Shown here piece by piece: positions 5,860 to 6,534 of a stretch of 6,534 bases of DNA (positions within the stretch are counted from its first letter, which is position 1; each line of letters begins with the position of its first letter). This stretch comes from Actinomycetota bacterium. Lineage in GTDB: Bacteria > Actinomycetota > Coriobacteriia > Anaerosomatales > Anaerosomataceae. The notes under the pieces are model-generated. The model worked only from the letters and a program-made list of their open reading frames with translations. It did no database searches and was not told the DNA's origin. The DNA lies in contig DSAI01000104.1 in the NCBI GenBank assembly GCA_011372845.1, positions 1 through 6,534 of the forward strand. The letters are read 5' to 3'. The translations under genes and the position numbers were made by a program.

Positions 5860-5875
5860 GCCGGCATCAGCCGGC
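5860..5875 (-). other. Small GC hairpin with a stop codon in its loop
   Basis: GCCGGC at 5860-5865 and 5870-5875 pair around a 4-nt loop that contains the TGA stop of the upstream NifX-type gene. No T-run follows. It may be a ribosome-pausing or processing element or simply chance in GC-rich DNA. Confidence 0.3.
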
Positions 5876-6226
5876 GTGCGCTTCCCCTGCCTCGGTCAAC
5901 TCCCGCAGCTCCCCTGCTTCCAGGGCCGCAAGGGCGTCCTTCACGGTCCGCCCGCTGCCCTCGTAACCCGGGATCCCTGCCGCCTTGAGGGCGTTGAACG
6001 CGTTCGGGCCGAGGTGGCCGGTCACCACAGCCTCGACCTTATGATCAGACATCAACTCAGCCGCACCAATGCCAGCACCGCCCGTGGCGCCCTTGTTCAC
6101 CGCGTTGTCCACCACCTCGAAGGCGGTGCTCCCCGTGTTGCCGATGATGAAGTACTGTGCACGCCCGAAACGCTGGTCCACCATGGCGTCGAGAGTGGAT
6201 CCGAGAGCCGAGACCGCTACCTTCAT
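5867..6226 (-). CDS. NifX/NifB-type cofactor-binding protein, cysteine-free (ORP-like)
   Basis: This 119-aa protein is a single NifX/NifB-type domain: MKVAVSALGSTLDAMVDQRF with the RFGRAQYFII motif, GATGGAGIGAAELM, KVEAVVTGHLGPNAFNAL (His71 region), and an acidic helical tail. It has no cysteine at all. Length and the lack of cysteine match the Desulfovibrio orange protein (ORP) type, which holds a metal-sulfide cluster without protein cysteine ligands. Whether this one binds such a cluster cannot be seen from sequence. I chose the ATG at 6226 because AAGGAGG stands 5 nt upstream. The frame stays open another 36 codons, but that part overlaps the PadR gene and lacks family similarity. The PadR regulator ends 26 nt upstream and the second NifX-type gene begins 25 nt downstream. 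Confidence 0.92.
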   Translation of the reverse strand: MKVAVSALGSTLDAMVDQRFGRAQYFIIGNTGSTAFEVVDNAVNKGATGGAGIGAAELMSDHKVEAVVTGHLGPNAFNALKAAGIPGYEGSGRTVKDALAALEAGELRELTEAGEAHAG

Positions 6227-6247
6227 GACATCCTCCTTGTACGTGAT

Positions 6248-6262
6248 CCCGGCTACGCCGGG
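6248..6262 (-). other. Small GC hairpin over the PadR stop codon
   Basis: CCCGGC (6248-6253) and GCCGGG (6257-6262) pair around a 3-nt loop; the TAG stop of the PadR gene (6255-6253) begins in the loop. There is no T-run afterwards, so the transcript can read on into the NifX-type gene 22 nt later. It is weak evidence of a pause or stability element. Confidence 0.3.
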
Positions 6263-6534
6263 GATGAGGCGGAGCGGGCCACATCGATGAGCACATCGAG
6301 TGCGTGCCGCCGCTCCTCCAGATGGCCGATCCAATGCTCGAGCAGCAAGCGCCCGTCGTTGGTGATGCTGTACGAGCGTCGTTGGGGGCCCGAGTCGCCC
6401 TCTTCCCAGCGCGACACCACGAACCCGTCACTCTCCAGGCGGCGCAGGATGCGGTACAGCCCGCCGATGTCGGGGACGACTTCGCCGTCCGTCATCTCCT
6501 CGACCGCATGCGCGAGATCGTAGCCGTGCCCCTC
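6253..6534 (-). CDS. PadR-family transcriptional regulator (partial, N-terminus off window)
   Basis: The frame is open to the window end and gives the last 93 residues of a PadR-type winged-helix protein. It begins EGHGYDLAHAVEE, the typical GYDL helix following the PadR start. It continues with VPDIGGLYRILRRLESDGFV (recognition helix and turn) and the wing GPQRRSYSITNDGRLLL, which matches the usual GP-x-RK-x-Y-x-LT-x-xG pattern. A short C-terminal helix (residues about 65-93) would mediate dimerisation. Roughly 20 N-terminal residues are probably missing. PadR proteins repress nearby genes and release DNA upon binding small ligands. Its place at the head of the NifX/ATPase genes, with a 26-nt gap, suggests it regulates its own operon (inference). 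The first ATG inside the window (6495) is internal and should not be taken as the start. Confidence 0.9.
   Translation of the reverse strand, partial: EGHGYDLAHAVEEMTDGEVVPDIGGLYRILRRLESDGFVVSRWEEGDSGPQRRSYSITNDGRLLLEHWIGHLEERRHALDVLIDVARSASSPA

Noticed and set aside
3916..5988. A 690-codon open frame on the plus strand
   Set aside because: It lies antisense to both ATPase genes and the NifX-type genes, has no recognisable domain, and is rich in Arg, His, Ala and Pro, as expected of a shadow frame in high-GC DNA.
5458..6226. Nitrogen-fixation genes
   Set aside because: The NifX/NifB-type fold is present, but no nifH, nifD, nifK, nifE, nifN or radical-SAM NifB domain is seen, so nitrogenase assembly is not supported.

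Overview
The window is high-GC bacterial DNA, and every gene I can support reads on the minus strand. I describe it in transcription order, from high to low coordinates. The GC content, the Flp/Tad pilus genes of actinobacterial style, and the ferredoxin-bearing MinD ATPases beside NifX/NifB-type proteins (a combination typical of anaerobes) suggest an anaerobic high-GC Gram-positive, perhaps near the Coriobacteriia. That placement is inference; there is no rRNA or other marker gene here.

Region A (6534-3634) holds a partial PadR-family regulator cut by the window end, two small NifX/NifB-type metal-cluster-binding proteins (one without cysteines, one with four cysteines and a CGGH tail), and two paralogous MinD-type P-loop ATPases. 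Each ATPase carries an inserted double [4Fe-4S] ferredoxin domain. Gaps of 26, 25, 1 and -1 nt indicate a single operon. The gene set resembles the anaerobe-specific 'orange protein' (ORP) gene clusters of Desulfovibrio, whose biochemical role is still poorly defined.

Region B (3558-1655) is a two-component system: a soluble GAF-domain histidine kinase of the NarL/DegS type, then its NarL/LuxR-type response regulator, joined by a 1-nt stop/start overlap. The kinase starts 75 nt after the second ATPase, so read-through from region A is possible. Its ribosome binding site lies inside a predicted hairpin, and its N-terminal linker contains a perfect 33-bp tandem duplication.

Region C (1450-1) is a pilus module: a 62-aa Flp-type pilin, a TadE-like pseudopilin and a TadG-like protein that runs off the window. 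A perfect 9-bp inverted repeat lies between the response regulator and flp and is a candidate operator. Two RNA hairpins separate flp from tadE and may make the pilin message more abundant than the minor-pilin messages.

Working hypothesis (inference): a redox- or metal-cluster-linked ATPase operon, a cytosolic sensor kinase and a Flp pilus are set head-to-tail, so the regulator in the middle may couple the cell's Fe-S or redox state to surface pilus production. The longest stretch without a gene is about 204 nt (1451-1654), so there is no unexplained gap over 300 bases. No tRNA, rRNA, CRISPR array, insertion sequence or convincing plus-strand gene was seen.
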